In this document: in pieces, positions 21,762 to 32,052 of the stretch | Position numbering within the stretch: position 1 is the first letter of the stretch | How the letters are laid out: the number at the start of each line of letters is the position of its first letter | NCBI GenBank assembly: GCA_023014485.1 | Contig: JAJOZX010001731.1 | Location: 211,501 to 275,500, forward strand | Length of the DNA stretch: 64,000 nt | Source: Bathynomus jamesi | Taxonomy: Eukaryota > Arthropoda > Malacostraca > Isopoda > Cirolanidae | Direction: 5' to 3' | Notes under the pieces: generated by a model | Databases searched by the model: none | Told to the model about the DNA's origin: nothing | The model's input: the letters and a program-made list of their open reading frames with translations, nothing else | Made by a program: the position numbers and the translations under genes

Positions 21762-23976
21762 ATTTACCTTTCTCCTAAGTCTACTGACTATCCAAAATTC
21801 TTTGACTACCTCACTTCCAAAGTGGAATACATTCTATCTCGCTCTCCCTTTGCTGAAATCTTCATTTTAGGAGATTTCAATGTTCACCACCACCTTTGGC
21901 TTTCCTCCCATTTCACTAACATTCCTGATGAACTAACTTACAATTTTTCTATCCTAAATGACCTAGATTAGATTGTATAGCACCCTACTCGTATCTCCGA
22001 TCGTCTTGGAGATAAGCCCATCATTTTGGATATATTTCTTACCTCTCGTCCTTCTTCTTAACCTGTCAAGCTATTTTCTCCGTTAGGCTCCTCTGACTAA
22101 AATCTTATATTCGTTTCCTGTCCTATCAGTCCAATTCGACCTATGGATCCTCCCAAGTGGAGACGCCTTTGGCACTTTGGCGCCGCTGACTGGTAGGACC
22201 TTAGGCAGTACTCCTTTGATTTCCCATGGAATGATTACTGCTTCCATGGCCGGAGCCCTTCCGAGTTTGCTGAGCGCATCACGAGGGTGATTCTCTCGGG
22301 CATGGAGGCGTACATTCTATATTCTATTCCTTTCACTAGCGCAGAAAAACCTTGGTTTAACTTCTTTATTTGTTCTAATGCTATCCGCAACAGAGAAGAG
22401 GGTTTCAGAAGATAACATCGCTATCCAAATCCTGACTCTCACTCACCTTATATTTCTGTCCGCAATCGTGCAAAATCTGTTCTTCCACTCGCCAAAAATT
22501 CCACATCTGACAAAAATGTGAAACCCGATCTAATTCTAATTCTTCTCGCTCTTTCTGGCATCTAACGAAGAACCTCTTTAACAACTTTACTTCCTCTTCT
22601 TTCCCTCCTCTTTTCCGTTCCGACGGCTCAGTTGCCGTCTCTTCTCCTGAACAAAACTGAACTCTTCGCTCAAACTTTCGCTTCCAACACAACCCTGGAC
22701 GATTCCCGTGCTGTTCCTCCATCTCCTCCTCCTCTGACTTTATATTTGAAATTAGAATCTCTTCTAAATATGTTTTATCTGCCCTATCTGGGCGCAACTC
22801 TAGGAAGGCGTACGATCCTGATGATGTTCCTCCTGTTGTTCTTAAGAACTGTTCTTCTGTTCTGATACCTTGCCTAGGCAAACTCTTTCGTTTTTGTCTT
22901 CCATTTGGTACTTTTCCTTCCTGCTGAAGTTCGCTTTCATTCAGCCTGTCCCAAAGAAGAGTGACCGCTCTAAACTCATCAACTAGTGTACGTCCAATTG
23001 CTTTGATTTTTTGTCTTTCTAAAGTTTTTGAATCTATCCTTAATAGGAAGATTCTTAAACACCTCTCTTCTCACAATCTTGTTTCAGATCATTAGTATGG
23101 GTTCCGAAAGGGACGCTCTACTGGCGATCTTCTTGCATATCTCTCTGACTCTTGGTCATCTTCCTTTCGGGATTTCGGTGAAACTTTTGCTATTGCGCTA
23201 AACATATCGAAAGCTTTTGATAGAATCTGGCAAAACTCTTTAATTTCGAAAATGCCCTCTTTCAGTTTCAATCCTTCTATCTGTTCCTTCATCTCTAATT
23301 TCCTTTCTCACCGATCTATAGCTGCGGTTGTAGATGCCACTGTTCTTCTCCTAAATCTATCAACATTGGTGTTCCTCAGGGTCCTGTCCTGTCACCCACT
23401 CTTTTCCTTTTATATATTAATGAGCTTTTAATTCGCACTTCCTGTTCTATTCACTCCTATGCCGATGATTCCACTCTACATTTCTCCACCCGCTTCCCAA
23501 AGCGTTCATCTCAACAGTCACTTCATGATTCGCGTAGTACGGCTATGGAACACCTAACCTCTGATCTTTCTGCTATCTCTGATTGGGGCAGAGAAAAACT
23601 TGTGGCTTTCAATGCCTCAAAAACTCAGTTCCTTCATCTGTCTACTCGTCACAATCTTCCACACGACTATCCCCTTGCCTTCAACAACACAAAACTCGAT
23701 CCTTCCTCTTCTCTTAATATTCTTGGCGTTACCTTTTCTCGTGATCTTTCCTGGAAAGATCACATATATTCTCTTTCCAAAACAGCTTGCAAGAGTGTGC
23801 CGTACCCCCTCTCCGGTTTCTTCAACTCCGCTCAGTTGCTCCCTTTGTACAGAGGTCTTGTCCACCCCTGTATGGAATGCTTCTCATATGTTGGGTGGCT
23901 CAACCCACACAGCCGTACTTGACCGGGTGGAATCAAAGGATTTTCTTCTCATCAATTCCCCGCCTCTCACTGATTA
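21762..23976 (+). pseudogene. LINE endonuclease-reverse transcriptase (copy ii), many lesions
   Basis: The endonuclease part shows EIFILGDFNVHHHLWLSSH. It is followed by stops, then RLWHFGAADW and a linker with PWFNFF. The reverse transcriptase shows FAFIQPVPKKSDR, then decayed sequence, then IGVPQGPVLSPTLFLLYIN and HSYADDSTLHFS (active-site A-D-D), and DWGREKLVAFNASKTQFLH in the thumb. The last third (23545-23922) is open, while the middle carries many stops and shifts. The family looks jockey-like by these motifs, and copy iii at 39406-43870 is its close relative. Confidence 0.82.
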
Positions 23977-24429
23977 CACTGGTCAACACTCATTTTATTG
24001 CCAATCATATTAGTGATTTTGGGGTAACTTTGTGGTGCTGATTCCTAATATGACATCGGTTTTGCTAGATTGGCTCTAATTTATGAGATAATTGGTACCC
24101 CATTGAAACACGTAAAAATGCAAAAAAATTAATGTTCAGGCGGAGCCTACTTACAAATCGCATTGAAATTGTCTCAAATCATACAAAAGTAAACACATGA
24201 AATACATAATGGCATTTTATTCGGTCTCACCATCTAGAATGTTCCGGTAGTTTCCCATATGCACGCGTTATGGTTACGTTTCCTATTAATTGAGGATATT
24301 CATTATCTCAAGAACTAGAGCCAAAGCGGAAAAACTACTTTCATTTTGGAATTCAGCAACCCCAAAACACCCTAAATTCGTACGAATTTCCTTGGCAACG
24401 AAAAAAAAAATTTTTGTTGTTGAGCTGTG
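23977..24429. mobile_element. 453-bp MITE with CACTG-type ends and TTA duplication, copy 2
   Basis: The left end is CACTGGTCAACA and the right end, inverted, is CACAGCTCAACAACA. TTA flanks both sides (23974-23976 and 24430-24432). It is an inverted relative of 1119-1582. Its middle differs and lacks the perfect heat-shock/TATA block, although a weaker ATCTAGAATGTTCC remains near 24233-24246. It interrupts LINE copy ii between the IN-S-P-P-L-T-D block and the C-terminal tail. Confidence 0.88.
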
Positions 24430-24659
24430 TTATCTTCAATCTCTCTCTATTCGCCGCAATGTTGCCTCATTCTCTCTTTACTGTCGCTATTATAACGGAC
24501 ACTGCTCTTCTGAACTCTCAAACTGCATGCCTCCTCCTTTAAGGATAGCGCGCAGCATCAGACTTTCTACACTTTCTCATTCCTTTTCTGTCAAACTCTC
24601 TAACGCAAGGGTTAATCGGTTTTTCCAGTCTTTCATCTACTCAACCGGTGAAAAGGAGC

Positions 24660-25165
24660 TCTGGGGGTGATAGTCGAGGTTTGAGTCTGTTGACGATTGA
24701 TACCAGCTTGTGACATGCCAGCGTGTGATATGCCAGCGTTAAACTTACATTATTAAAAAAAAAATTAGACTAGCACGAACTTAGATGTAGCTCGTAGCGT
24801 AAACTAACCCACTTTTTGTTGCTCTTCATACTTTTTTTCTTTCTTTTCTCATTCTCTCTTTACTTGCACGTCTGTAGTTTGCATGGTATGGCAGTGTTTC
24901 TTTGAGTTAAGCCTGTGTTTGCATGATTTGTAAGCGTTCTTATTTTACTTCTTTTCATCTTTCACCCCTTTCCTATTCTCTTCGACTATTTTTCCAACTT
25001 GTTGGCAGTGGCCGGCGGATGATAATGGTGAGTCTTTCTCTCTTTTTCTGAATGAATGTTAACCCACGAATGATAGGTTTTGCTACTTACTTAACCCCCT
25101 AATCTCTTCTTTCTCTCGGGCTAACCTTAGAGTGGATCTTAGGGTTTTTGTTAGCCTTAGTTTCT
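24660..25165. repeat. interspersed repeat R, copy 1
   Basis: The sequence from GGAGCTCTGG to about 25165 matches 29285-30550 in blocks: GTGACATGCCAGCGTG, AGATGTAGCTCGTAGCG, TTGAGTTAAG and GGTTTTGCTACTTAC. It separates the LINE tail at 24660 from a further LINE C-terminal piece at 25165-25340 (encoding RRVSRHLEN). R could therefore be an intron-like or inserted part of the LINE's 3' region. I do not recognise its class. Confidence 0.55.
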
Positions 25166-25695
25166 GAAGATCTGTAGATCTCCCTCACTCCGTCTTTTCC
25201 CCTGTGTATGACCTCCAATCTTTCATACGTAGAGTGTCTAGGCATCTTGAAAACCCTGGTACTTGATTTTGGCTCGCTTTTGCGTGCGTTCGCCCTTGGC
25301 CCCTCCTTCCTGCTTAAAAAACAACAGTAGAAAGTGGAAAAGGAAGAATGTGTCATGTTCCCAAATTAAAGGCTAGACAGGGAACATCCTCAATTCTAAA
25401 GGAAAATAGTTTTGTTGTGAGAGGACCACGACTGTTTAACCAGTTGCCTAGGAACTAATGAATACGAGTGGTGTTGCGGTGGATATCTTCAAAAGAAGAT
25501 TAAACTTCTGGCTCAGAACAATTCCAGATAAGCCGGGCTACCTACCCATGTGATGTGGAGAGCATACGAAACCAACTCTCTACTTCACCAGGCCAACTCA
25601 AGAGGAGGGGCAACAAGTTTGACCTTCGTGAAATGAGGAATCATCGCACAGAACATTTGAAAGGTTGAAAGGTAAGGTGTATATATATATATATA
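25166..25695. other. LINE 3' tail and spacer ending in (TA)n
   Basis: About 25166-25340 encodes the last residues of the LINE tail, in a RRVSRHLENPGT-type block. After 25340 a decayed coding trace reads NSFVVRGPRLFNQLPR near 25405-25455, which resembles the C-terminal end of a CR1-like LINE. A short (TA)n precedes the next element. Confidence 0.5.
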
Positions 25696-25925
25696 TGTTA
25701 CCGGCAATTACTTAATTCAGACATTTTATTAAATGCCTGAAAATTTTCGCCATTATATTTAATGACTACTGATTTTAGGCATTTTATTAAATGACTGAAT
25801 TTGAGATGCATTTAATTTAATGCCTGGGAACAACGAAGGAACTTTAAGAAATCGGCTGATGCTGATTCATGACTTTATTGTACAAAATTAAATTACATAT
25901 AAACTTAGGAACAGCTTACCTTTCG

Positions 25926-26110
25926 AGGCTACGTCGTAGCCAATGTCGTAACACCGCTTCCCGTTGATCAGCGAAGTTAAACGACATTGGGTCGAATAGT
26001 CGTTGGATGGGAGACCGTCCGTTGCGTCCAGACTATGTAGCGACCCGTGGTTCGGATCCCACGTAAAGCTGTAGGTCCCCTCCGTCATATGACCTTAGAT
26101 GTTGCAAAGG
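25926..26110 (+). repeat. 5S rRNA-derived sequence, SINE-like
   Basis: The stretch contains the 5S internal promoter. A GAAGTTAA box lies at 25973-25980 after GATCAGC, and TTGGATGGGAGACCGTC lies at about 26003-26019, near the usual spacing. The 5' part (CTACGTCGTAGCCAATG) does not match a normal 5S gene. A GGTTCGGATCCC block near 26048, which resembles a tRNA B box, is followed by a non-5S 3' part ending near 26140. It is either a 5S pseudogene or a 5S-promoter SINE. It is not a functional 5S gene. Confidence 0.65.
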
Positions 26111-26324
26111 AGGTTAAACAACCCAATAATTTATTTAGCTTACCTTTTGTCATAACAGTAACTCATTGGTGAATGTTTCTTAGATTGTTTCACGACTTTC
26201 AGAACTTCTTCATATTTGTTTATTGGCCATATCATGTTTTTCTTATTTTCTTCTATAGTTTTTAGAATCTTAGCAGTATATTTCTGGGCACTTATTCCTT
26301 TTTCCCCCGCAATTTCTTTTTTTC

Positions 26325-26475
26325 CGGTTAGGTCAACTGTACGCCCTTGACAATTGGTTAGGTTAAGTCATGATATTTTCGTTAAAATATATATTACTCA
26401 CTGTATGTCATGTAATGAAAATATGACTTAACCTAACCAACTGTCAAGGGCATACAGTCGACCTAACCGGGAAAA
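26325..26475. repeat. palindromic GGTTAGGT MITE, member 1
   Basis: Arms containing GGTTAGGTTAAGTCATGATA and its inverse surround a short AT centre. Outer blocks GTTAGGTCAACTGTACGCCC and its near-inverse extend the symmetry. Related palindromes lie at 27412-27550, 54899-54990, 59464-59540 and 59645-59785. Confidence 0.75.
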
Positions 26476-27411
26476 AAGAAAATGCCGGGGAAAAAGGAAT
26501 AAGTGTCAATTTTTGCTCCATGTCTCTCAGGTCACTCAAAAAACTCAAATCAAAGTTAATTAAGTTTAACTCGATTACAAAGAACTAAATGTTGTCACTA
26601 TAATTTATACACAATTAAAGTTTAAAGTTCAATAACCTTAAACTTAACTTAAACTAAGTAGATACGTACTGTGCACAAAAATTGGTACTTAATATGGTTT
26701 CCAAAATCGAAAGCAATTCCAGTGAGTTCCACTCGGGAACGAATTAATAGTTTACAGTAAACTCTTTATATCGAAGATAACTTATAAAGTAAGGAATTGC
26801 AGTGAAATAGCCTTACGTTAGGTGTTCTTTAAAAGTTTTAAATTCTTATAAAGTTGGCAAATTCTTATAGAGAAGACCACACTTACCCCGTTTCCATGGG
26901 CTCACTCAATCCGGATTGAAAGTTTAATTTGATCTTACCTGAATCCAATGCCCATTGAAACTGTTTGTAAATGCCTAGTACCTACACCAATTTCAACAAA
27001 AACTTTTATCACAATTTTATTAATTATATTCTATCTATTCTGGACCAACAACAATCAGTTGGCCACCACCACCAAAAACAAAATAATAAGTAACGTATGA
27101 CCTTGGCTAAAATATTTATGTTTTCTCCATTTTTGTCGTCAAAGTATGGATTGAGTTTAATCCAATGAAATTTGAGCTATCTATCGGAATCCAGACTGAA
27201 GTTAAAAAGCCATGGAAACAACTTTAAATCCGGATTGAAATGTGGATCCAACTTTCGATTTTAGACATCAGGAAATACGTTAAAAAACGCTGACAAATTT
27301 CAGTCATTAAATTAAATACCTTGTTAAATTTATCCATTTAGTGGATCTTTTCCGTTTGACTGCCGCCATTGAAACATAAGAGGTGAGTGCCCCCAGCCTT
27401 CTTTACTTAGT

Positions 27412-27550
27412 CTTATAAGGCTAACTAACGAAAATATCACGACCTGACCTAACCAATCGTTAGGTCAACTGTACGACCTTGACGATTGGTTAGGTTAGGT
27501 CGTGATATTTTTGTTAGTTAGCCTTATAAAGCTAACTAAAGAAGGCTGGA
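27412..27550. repeat. palindromic GGTTAGGT MITE, member 2
   Basis: The arms start CTTATAAGGCTAACTAACG and hold AATATCACGACCTGACCTAA, with the inverse on the right ending CCTTATAAAGCTAACT. Two further inverted blocks near the centre read CAATCGTTAGG and ACGATTGG. It has no coding content. The family recurs inside the Merlin nest near 59645-59785. Confidence 0.78.
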
Positions 27551-28014
27551 GGCCCTGATCTTCAGGTGATTCCCTTATTTTTCTGAGTAATTAAAACTTA
27601 AAAATTAAGCATGGATCTTGAAAGTAATTAAAATTGTTTATAAGAAACAAAATTTGAAGGGGAAATTAAGAAAAGCTTTTTTATAAAGTAACTTATTTTG
27701 TATCAAGACATTTCAGTTAAAATACAAAAAGTTTAATTATGTTTCAATGGCGGCAGTCAAACGGAAAAGATCCCATTTAGTTAATTGCCCGACCAATTCA
27801 GCCAATTTATTAAATGGATGAAATTTTAGGCATTTAATAAAATGCCGGAATTAAGTAATTGCCGGTAACATATAATATACAGGGTGTTTTATAACATGTG
27901 GGACGCACTTTCAGGATGGATTCAGGACCTGAAAACAATTAAAAAAGTTTATATAAACATATGCCCAAAATCGCTTTGTTTCCGAGTTACAGCCCGTTAT
28001 GTGTTCCAGCAAGT

Positions 28015-29095
28015 ATCCGCCTTACCTTTAAAGAAATGCTCAAAATGACCGCTTTACGCTTGAATACACGCCTGAACACGAAGATTTTTAATCAGTCATT
28101 GGAAACGGGGAATATTCCTGAAGACTTCAAATTAGCTAACGTTACGCCCATTTTTAAAAAAGGCGACCGCACAGTAGCTAGCAATTATAGGCCCATTAGC
28201 TTAACGTCAATTGTCGATAAACTTTTGGAATCCGTAGTTAGGGATCGTATCATCGAACACTTAGAAAGTCGCGATTTGATTAATAGTAGTCAGCATGGGT
28301 TTCGACGCCATAGATCTTGTTTAACTAATTTGTCAGAATTTTACCATGAAATAGTGCGCGAATACGATAGGCATAGAGCGGGTGACGTTATTTATTTAGA
28401 TTTTAAAAAGGCGTTCAATACAGTTCCGCATAGAAGATTAATTGCGAAGGTTAAAGCGCACGGTATACGCGGTCAGGTAGCTAACTGGTTAGAGGAATGG
28501 CTTCATGCTAGGAGACAGAGGGTCTTTGTTAATGGTAGTGAATCTGGGTGGTTGGATGTAGGTAGCGGTGTCCCACAGGGTTAGGCTTCATAGCGCGTAA
28601 TTTCGAATTTAAATCGAAGAATATTATATTGCCCCTTTACAAGTCCCTAGTCAGGCCTCATTTAGAATATGCCGTTCAGTTTTGGTGCCCGTATTTGCGT
28701 AAGGATATGATAGGTTAGAAAGGGTTTAGCGTCATGCCACGAAACTAATTCCGTCATTGCGCAACAAGCCTTATGAAGATAGGATTAAAGAGTTAGACTT
28801 GCATTCACTCGAAACGAGGAGATTAAGGGGGGAGCTTATTGAAATTTTCAAAATCGTTAATAACATCGATAACGTAAATTTTGACAAACTGTTCACTTTC
28901 GATAATAATAATAATCGTAATAACGGATTTAAGTCGCGTGACAGACGTTTCATTACTAATATCGCTAAAAACTTCTTTACGTTTAAAGTAATTGATAAAT
29001 GGAATAATCTTCCCGCGTCCGTCGTGAACTCTACCAGTGTTAATATGTTGAAGAACCGTTTAGATAGGCATTTTAAAAATATTAACGTTGTTTAA
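28015..29095 (+). pseudogene. CR1-like LINE reverse transcriptase, core deleted
   Basis: The frame reads ANVTPIFKKGDRTVASNYRP, then SLTSIVDKLLESVV, SSQHGFRRHRSCLTNL, YLDFKKAFNTVPHRRL (first Asp of the RT active site) and VGSGVPQG. An immediate TAG follows, and the next codons jump to GFIARNFEFK, so the YADD block is missing. The tail includes RPHLEYAVQFW and continues (28757-29095) with KPYEDRIKELDLHSLETRR and FKVIDKWNNLPASVV, the usual end of CR1-like ORF2. The N-terminal endonuclease is absent. It is dead. Confidence 0.82.
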
Positions 29096-29098
29096 TAT

Positions 29099-29275
29099 AA
29101 TAATAAAACAATCACCCTTCTCCCTCTGAGCCTCCCCCTTTTCCCTCTGAGCCTCCCCTTTTCCCTCTGAGCCTCCCCCTTTTCTCTCTGAGACTCCCCC
29201 TTTTCCCTCTCGGCCTCACCCTTTTCCCTCTCCCTCGCTAAAATTATATATTAACGTTGTTTAATATAATAAAAC
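29099..29275. repeat. imperfect ~22-bp tandem repeat
   Basis: Five or six copies of a CCCCTTTTCCCTCTGAGCCT unit follow directly after the LINE stop codon and before repeat R. Confidence 0.85.
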
Positions 29276-29284
29276 AATTAGCAA

Positions 29285-29444
29285 CAGGAGCTCTAGGAGT
29301 GGTGATCGAGGATGAGTCTGTTGACGATAATGCTAGCTTGTGACATGCCAGCGTGGGATGCCAGCAAAGAAAAAAAAATGAGACTAACACGAACTTAGAT
29401 GTAGCTCGTAGCGTAAACTAACCCACTTTTTGTTATTCCTTGTA

Positions 29445-29502
<58 letters not shown>

Positions 29503-30560
29503 TATTTGCGTGTCTGTAACTCTTTTCAGTGCATGTCTGTAGTTTGCATGGTATGATAGTATTTGAGTTAAGAATGTATTGCATGGTTTGTAATGCGTTC
29601 TTATTTTACTTCTTTTCATCTTCCACCCCTTTCCGGCGGAGTGGGCTCCGTCCTCTACCTCCCTATGGAGTAGCTCGTAGCGTAAACTAACCCACTTTTT
29701 GTTATTTCTTGTACTTTTTTTTCCCTTTCTCTCTCTCTCTCCTTATTTGCATGTCTGTAACTCTTTTCAGTGCATGTCTGTAGTTTGCATGGTATGATAG
29801 TATTTGAGTTAAGAATGTATTGCATGGTTTTGTAATGCGTTCTTATTTACTTCTTTCATCTTCCACCCTTTCCGGCGGAGTGGGCTCCGTCCTCTACCTC
29901 CCTATGGAGTAGCTCGTAGCGTAAACTAACCCACTTTTTGTTATTTCTTGTACTTTTTTTTCCCTTTCTCTCTCTCTCTCCTTATTTGCATGTCTGTAAC
30001 TCTCTTCACTGCATGTCTGTAGTTTGCATGGTATGATAGTGTTTGAGTTAAGAATGTATTGCATGGTTTGTAATGCGTTCTTATTTTACTTCTTTTCATT
30101 TTCCACCCCTTTCCGGCGGAGTGGGCTCCGTCCTCTACCTCCCTATGGAGTAGAGGATCGGTTTGCAACTGCTGGAGGTATGTGTTACTTTGAGTTAAGA
30201 ATGTATTGCATGGTTTGTAATGCGTTCTTATTTTACTTATTTTCATCTTTCTCCCTTTACCGGCTGAGTGGGCGGCATCCTCTACCTCCCTATGGAGTGG
30301 AGGACTGGTCTGCAACAGCTGGAAGTATTCTCTTCGACTATTTTTCCGACTTGTCGGCAGTGGTTGGCGGATGGTGATGGTGTCTTTCTTTCTCTCTTTC
30401 TGAATGAATTTTAACCCACGAGTGATAGGTTTTGCTACTTACTAACCCCTTATTCTCTTCTTTTAACCCCTTACTTTCTTCATTCTCTCGGGCTAACCTT
30501 AGAGTGGATCTTAGGGTCTTTGTTAGCCTTAGCTTCTGTAGATTTTGTAGAACACGGCTC
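29285..30560. repeat. repeat R, copy 2, with a ~240-bp internal tandem array
   Basis: This longer copy of the 24660-25165 repeat contains a ~240-bp unit (starting GTAGCTCGTAGCGTAAACTA) at about 29400, 29668 and 29908, with a partial fourth after 30150. The first unit has an expanded (CT)n of about 50 bases. Each unit ends with a TTCCGGCGGAGTGGGCTCCG block. The long frames here are translations of the CT tract and are not genes. Confidence 0.8.
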
Positions 30561-30573
30561 GTCATAGTCTACC

Positions 30574-30678
30574 TGACGCGTTCAAACATTCCAGGTATTG
30601 TTCGGATTTTCTGGCATCTTCGTTCTACACGAAGATGCCAGAAAATCCGAACAATACCTGGAATGTTTGAACGCGTCA
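30574..30678. repeat. perfect 50-bp palindrome with a 5-base spacer
   Basis: Bases 30574-30623 are the exact reverse complement of 30629-30678, around the spacer TCTAC. The sequence corresponds to part of the C-terminal coding region (residues around IPGMFERVR) of the adjacent transposase, now present on both strands. This may be a small fold-back rearrangement at the junction between repeat R and the element. Confidence 0.92.
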
Positions 30679-31598
30679 AAGGGTGTCACGTAAACGATGG
30701 ATTTCAGATGACCCCACAGCTAAAAATCGAGAGGATTTAGGTCCTGGGAGCGAGCAGGCCACGCAATGGGTCCTCCACAGCCTATCCATTTATCAAGGAA
30801 ATGGTCATCCAAATAGTCTCTGGCTACTCGATTAAAATGAGGCGGAGCGCCGTCATGCACAAAACATACGACGTCGGGCACCAAGAGGAACTTCATTTAG
30901 TAAATCGCTTAAATCATTCCTTAAAAATTGGAATAGAATTCTCCTATTAATCTTCCAGGCAAAACAAAAGGACCGATTAAGTTGTCGGCAATACGTCCTG
31001 CCCATACATTGATACTAAATTGTTGTTGGTGCCTTGATTGGATGATGGCATGCGGATTCTCTTCGGCCCAGTGATGAGTGTTATAAAAACCTGATCACGC
31101 CATTTCTTGTGAAGGCAGCCTCATCAGAAAACAACACGGTGGATAGAAAAAGAGGATCGCGAGCACACTGTTGAAAGAACCAAGTACAAAAAGCGGTGGG
31201 AAATCAGCTTTAGTAAGGCCTTGTATTCTTTGAATGTGATATGGGTAAAGCTGTTGTTCCCGTAAAATTCTCCACACAGTTCTGTATCATATACCCTCTG
31301 CTGCTGCTATCCTTCGGATGCTGACACCAGGATGTTCCTCCACGCGATTCAGGACCCGCTCCTCCAACTCAACAGTTCTGGCGCCGATTGGTCTACCACC
31401 ATCTGAAACTCGTTTGTTGAATGATCCTGTATCACCAAGACGTTCGTCTATTCTCTGAAAGGTCTTCTTATCTGGCAGACGGCGATTCGGAAACCTTTCC
31501 GCATACAGACGTCTTGCTGCGGCCGCATTACACTCGGTAAGTCCATACATGAGATGCATGTCTGCCATTTCTCTGTTTGAATAAGCCTCCATTCTCAC
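30655..31598 (-). pseudogene. DUF4817-like Tc1/mariner transposase, broken
   Basis: The start is at MRMEAYSNREMADMHLMYG (31598). The first domain includes CNAAAARRLYAERFPNRRLP, the helix-turn-helix type often labelled DUF4817. Next comes RPIGARTVELEERVLNRVEE, then WRILREQQLYPYHIQRIQG. The first-Asp region is lost or frame-shifted near 31090-31180. The second Asp is in FVHDGAPPHFNR near 30850, and the third lies in SQDLNPLDF near 30740. Several stops and shifts lie between 30700 and 31290. The C-terminal part merges with the palindrome. It is related to the better copy at 49959-51076. Confidence 0.82.
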
Positions 31599-31996
31599 TT
31601 CAAATGCACACTATCACTGAATAGCACAAAAACTTTTAAGGGTTTTTTTTCACTGGACTGCACTTATTGACGGTAAGAAGTTAAGAATACGAACAGTGAA
31701 ACACCGCCATGCACCTCTGACTGACTGATGGCTCTACACTCAACAATATTGAAACATGTCGTAGAGTGTGCGAAACATTAAAATCGGCAAGGCCATGAAT
31801 GAAATAAGTTTCGCACACACTCACAAACATTGTTGGCAAGCAGTGTTTGTAAACAGTTTGCAGAAAGAATTGTTGGAATACAAAAAGGGCTGTAGCTCGG
31901 AAACAAAGCGATTTCGGGCATATATTTACATAAACTTTTTTCATTGTTTACAGGTCCTGAATCCATCCTGAGAGTGCGTCCCACATGCTATGAAAC

Positions 31997-32000
<4 letters not shown>

Positions 32001-32039
<39 letters not shown>

Positions 32040-32052
32040 CGTATATATATAT
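32001..32052. repeat. (TA)n tract between two elements
   Basis: A TA microsatellite joins the right end of the DUF4817-type element to the left end of the lineage A copy 2. Confidence 0.9.

Larger units (their letters stand above)
19150..24660 (+). mobile_element. jockey-like LINE (copy ii), split by a PLE and a MITE
   Basis: The LINE is in three visible parts. The 5' part (19150-19379) has the TINVPTSGSPAAD block and jumps to the endonuclease CVIYIS motif, so the first part of the endonuclease is deleted. The middle part (21762-23976) carries endonuclease, linker and reverse transcriptase. The end part (24430-24660) carries the C-terminal tail. The PLE at 19380-21761 and the MITE at 23977-24429 sit in the gaps, each flanked by a target duplication. 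Removing both joins the LINE parts smoothly, so the LINE is the oldest layer. Confidence 0.85.
25696..27870. mobile_element. 2.2-kb non-coding DNA element with TGTTACCGGCAATTAC ends
   Basis: The left end TGTTACCGGCAATTACTTAA and its inverse on the right form inverted repeats of about 50 bases, continuing through ATTTTATTAAATGCC. TATA lies on both outer sides. No transposase is present. Inside are a 5S-like sequence, two palindromic GGTTAGG-type MITEs, and a further nested pair of inverted repeats (27346-27382 and 27738-27774). The class is unknown. It is separated by only nine bases (TATAATATA) from the next element. Confidence 0.75.
27880..32000. mobile_element. DUF4817-type Tc1/mariner element with a LINE and tandem repeats inserted
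   Basis: The left end CAGGGTGTTTTATAACATGT and the right end, inverted, AGGTGTTTCATAGCATGT begin inverted repeats of about 130 bases. The shared core includes GGATTCAGGACCTG and AATCGCTTTGTTTCCGAG. TA tracts lie outside. The transposase remnant is on the minus strand near the right (30655-31598). The left half has been filled by a CR1-like LINE (28015-29095) and repeat R material (29285-30560), which explains the 4.1-kb length. Confidence 0.85.

Noticed and set aside
22405..22881. 158-codon minus-strand open frame
   Set aside because: It is the antisense of the LINE linker and reverse transcriptase, which is coding on the plus strand.
25926..26060. Functional 5S rRNA gene
   Set aside because: Only the internal promoter region resembles 5S. 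The 5' part and 3' end do not form the 5S closing helix.
29384..30315. Long minus-strand frames with poly-RE stretches
   Set aside because: They read through the (CT)n tract and the 240-bp tandem units of repeat R.
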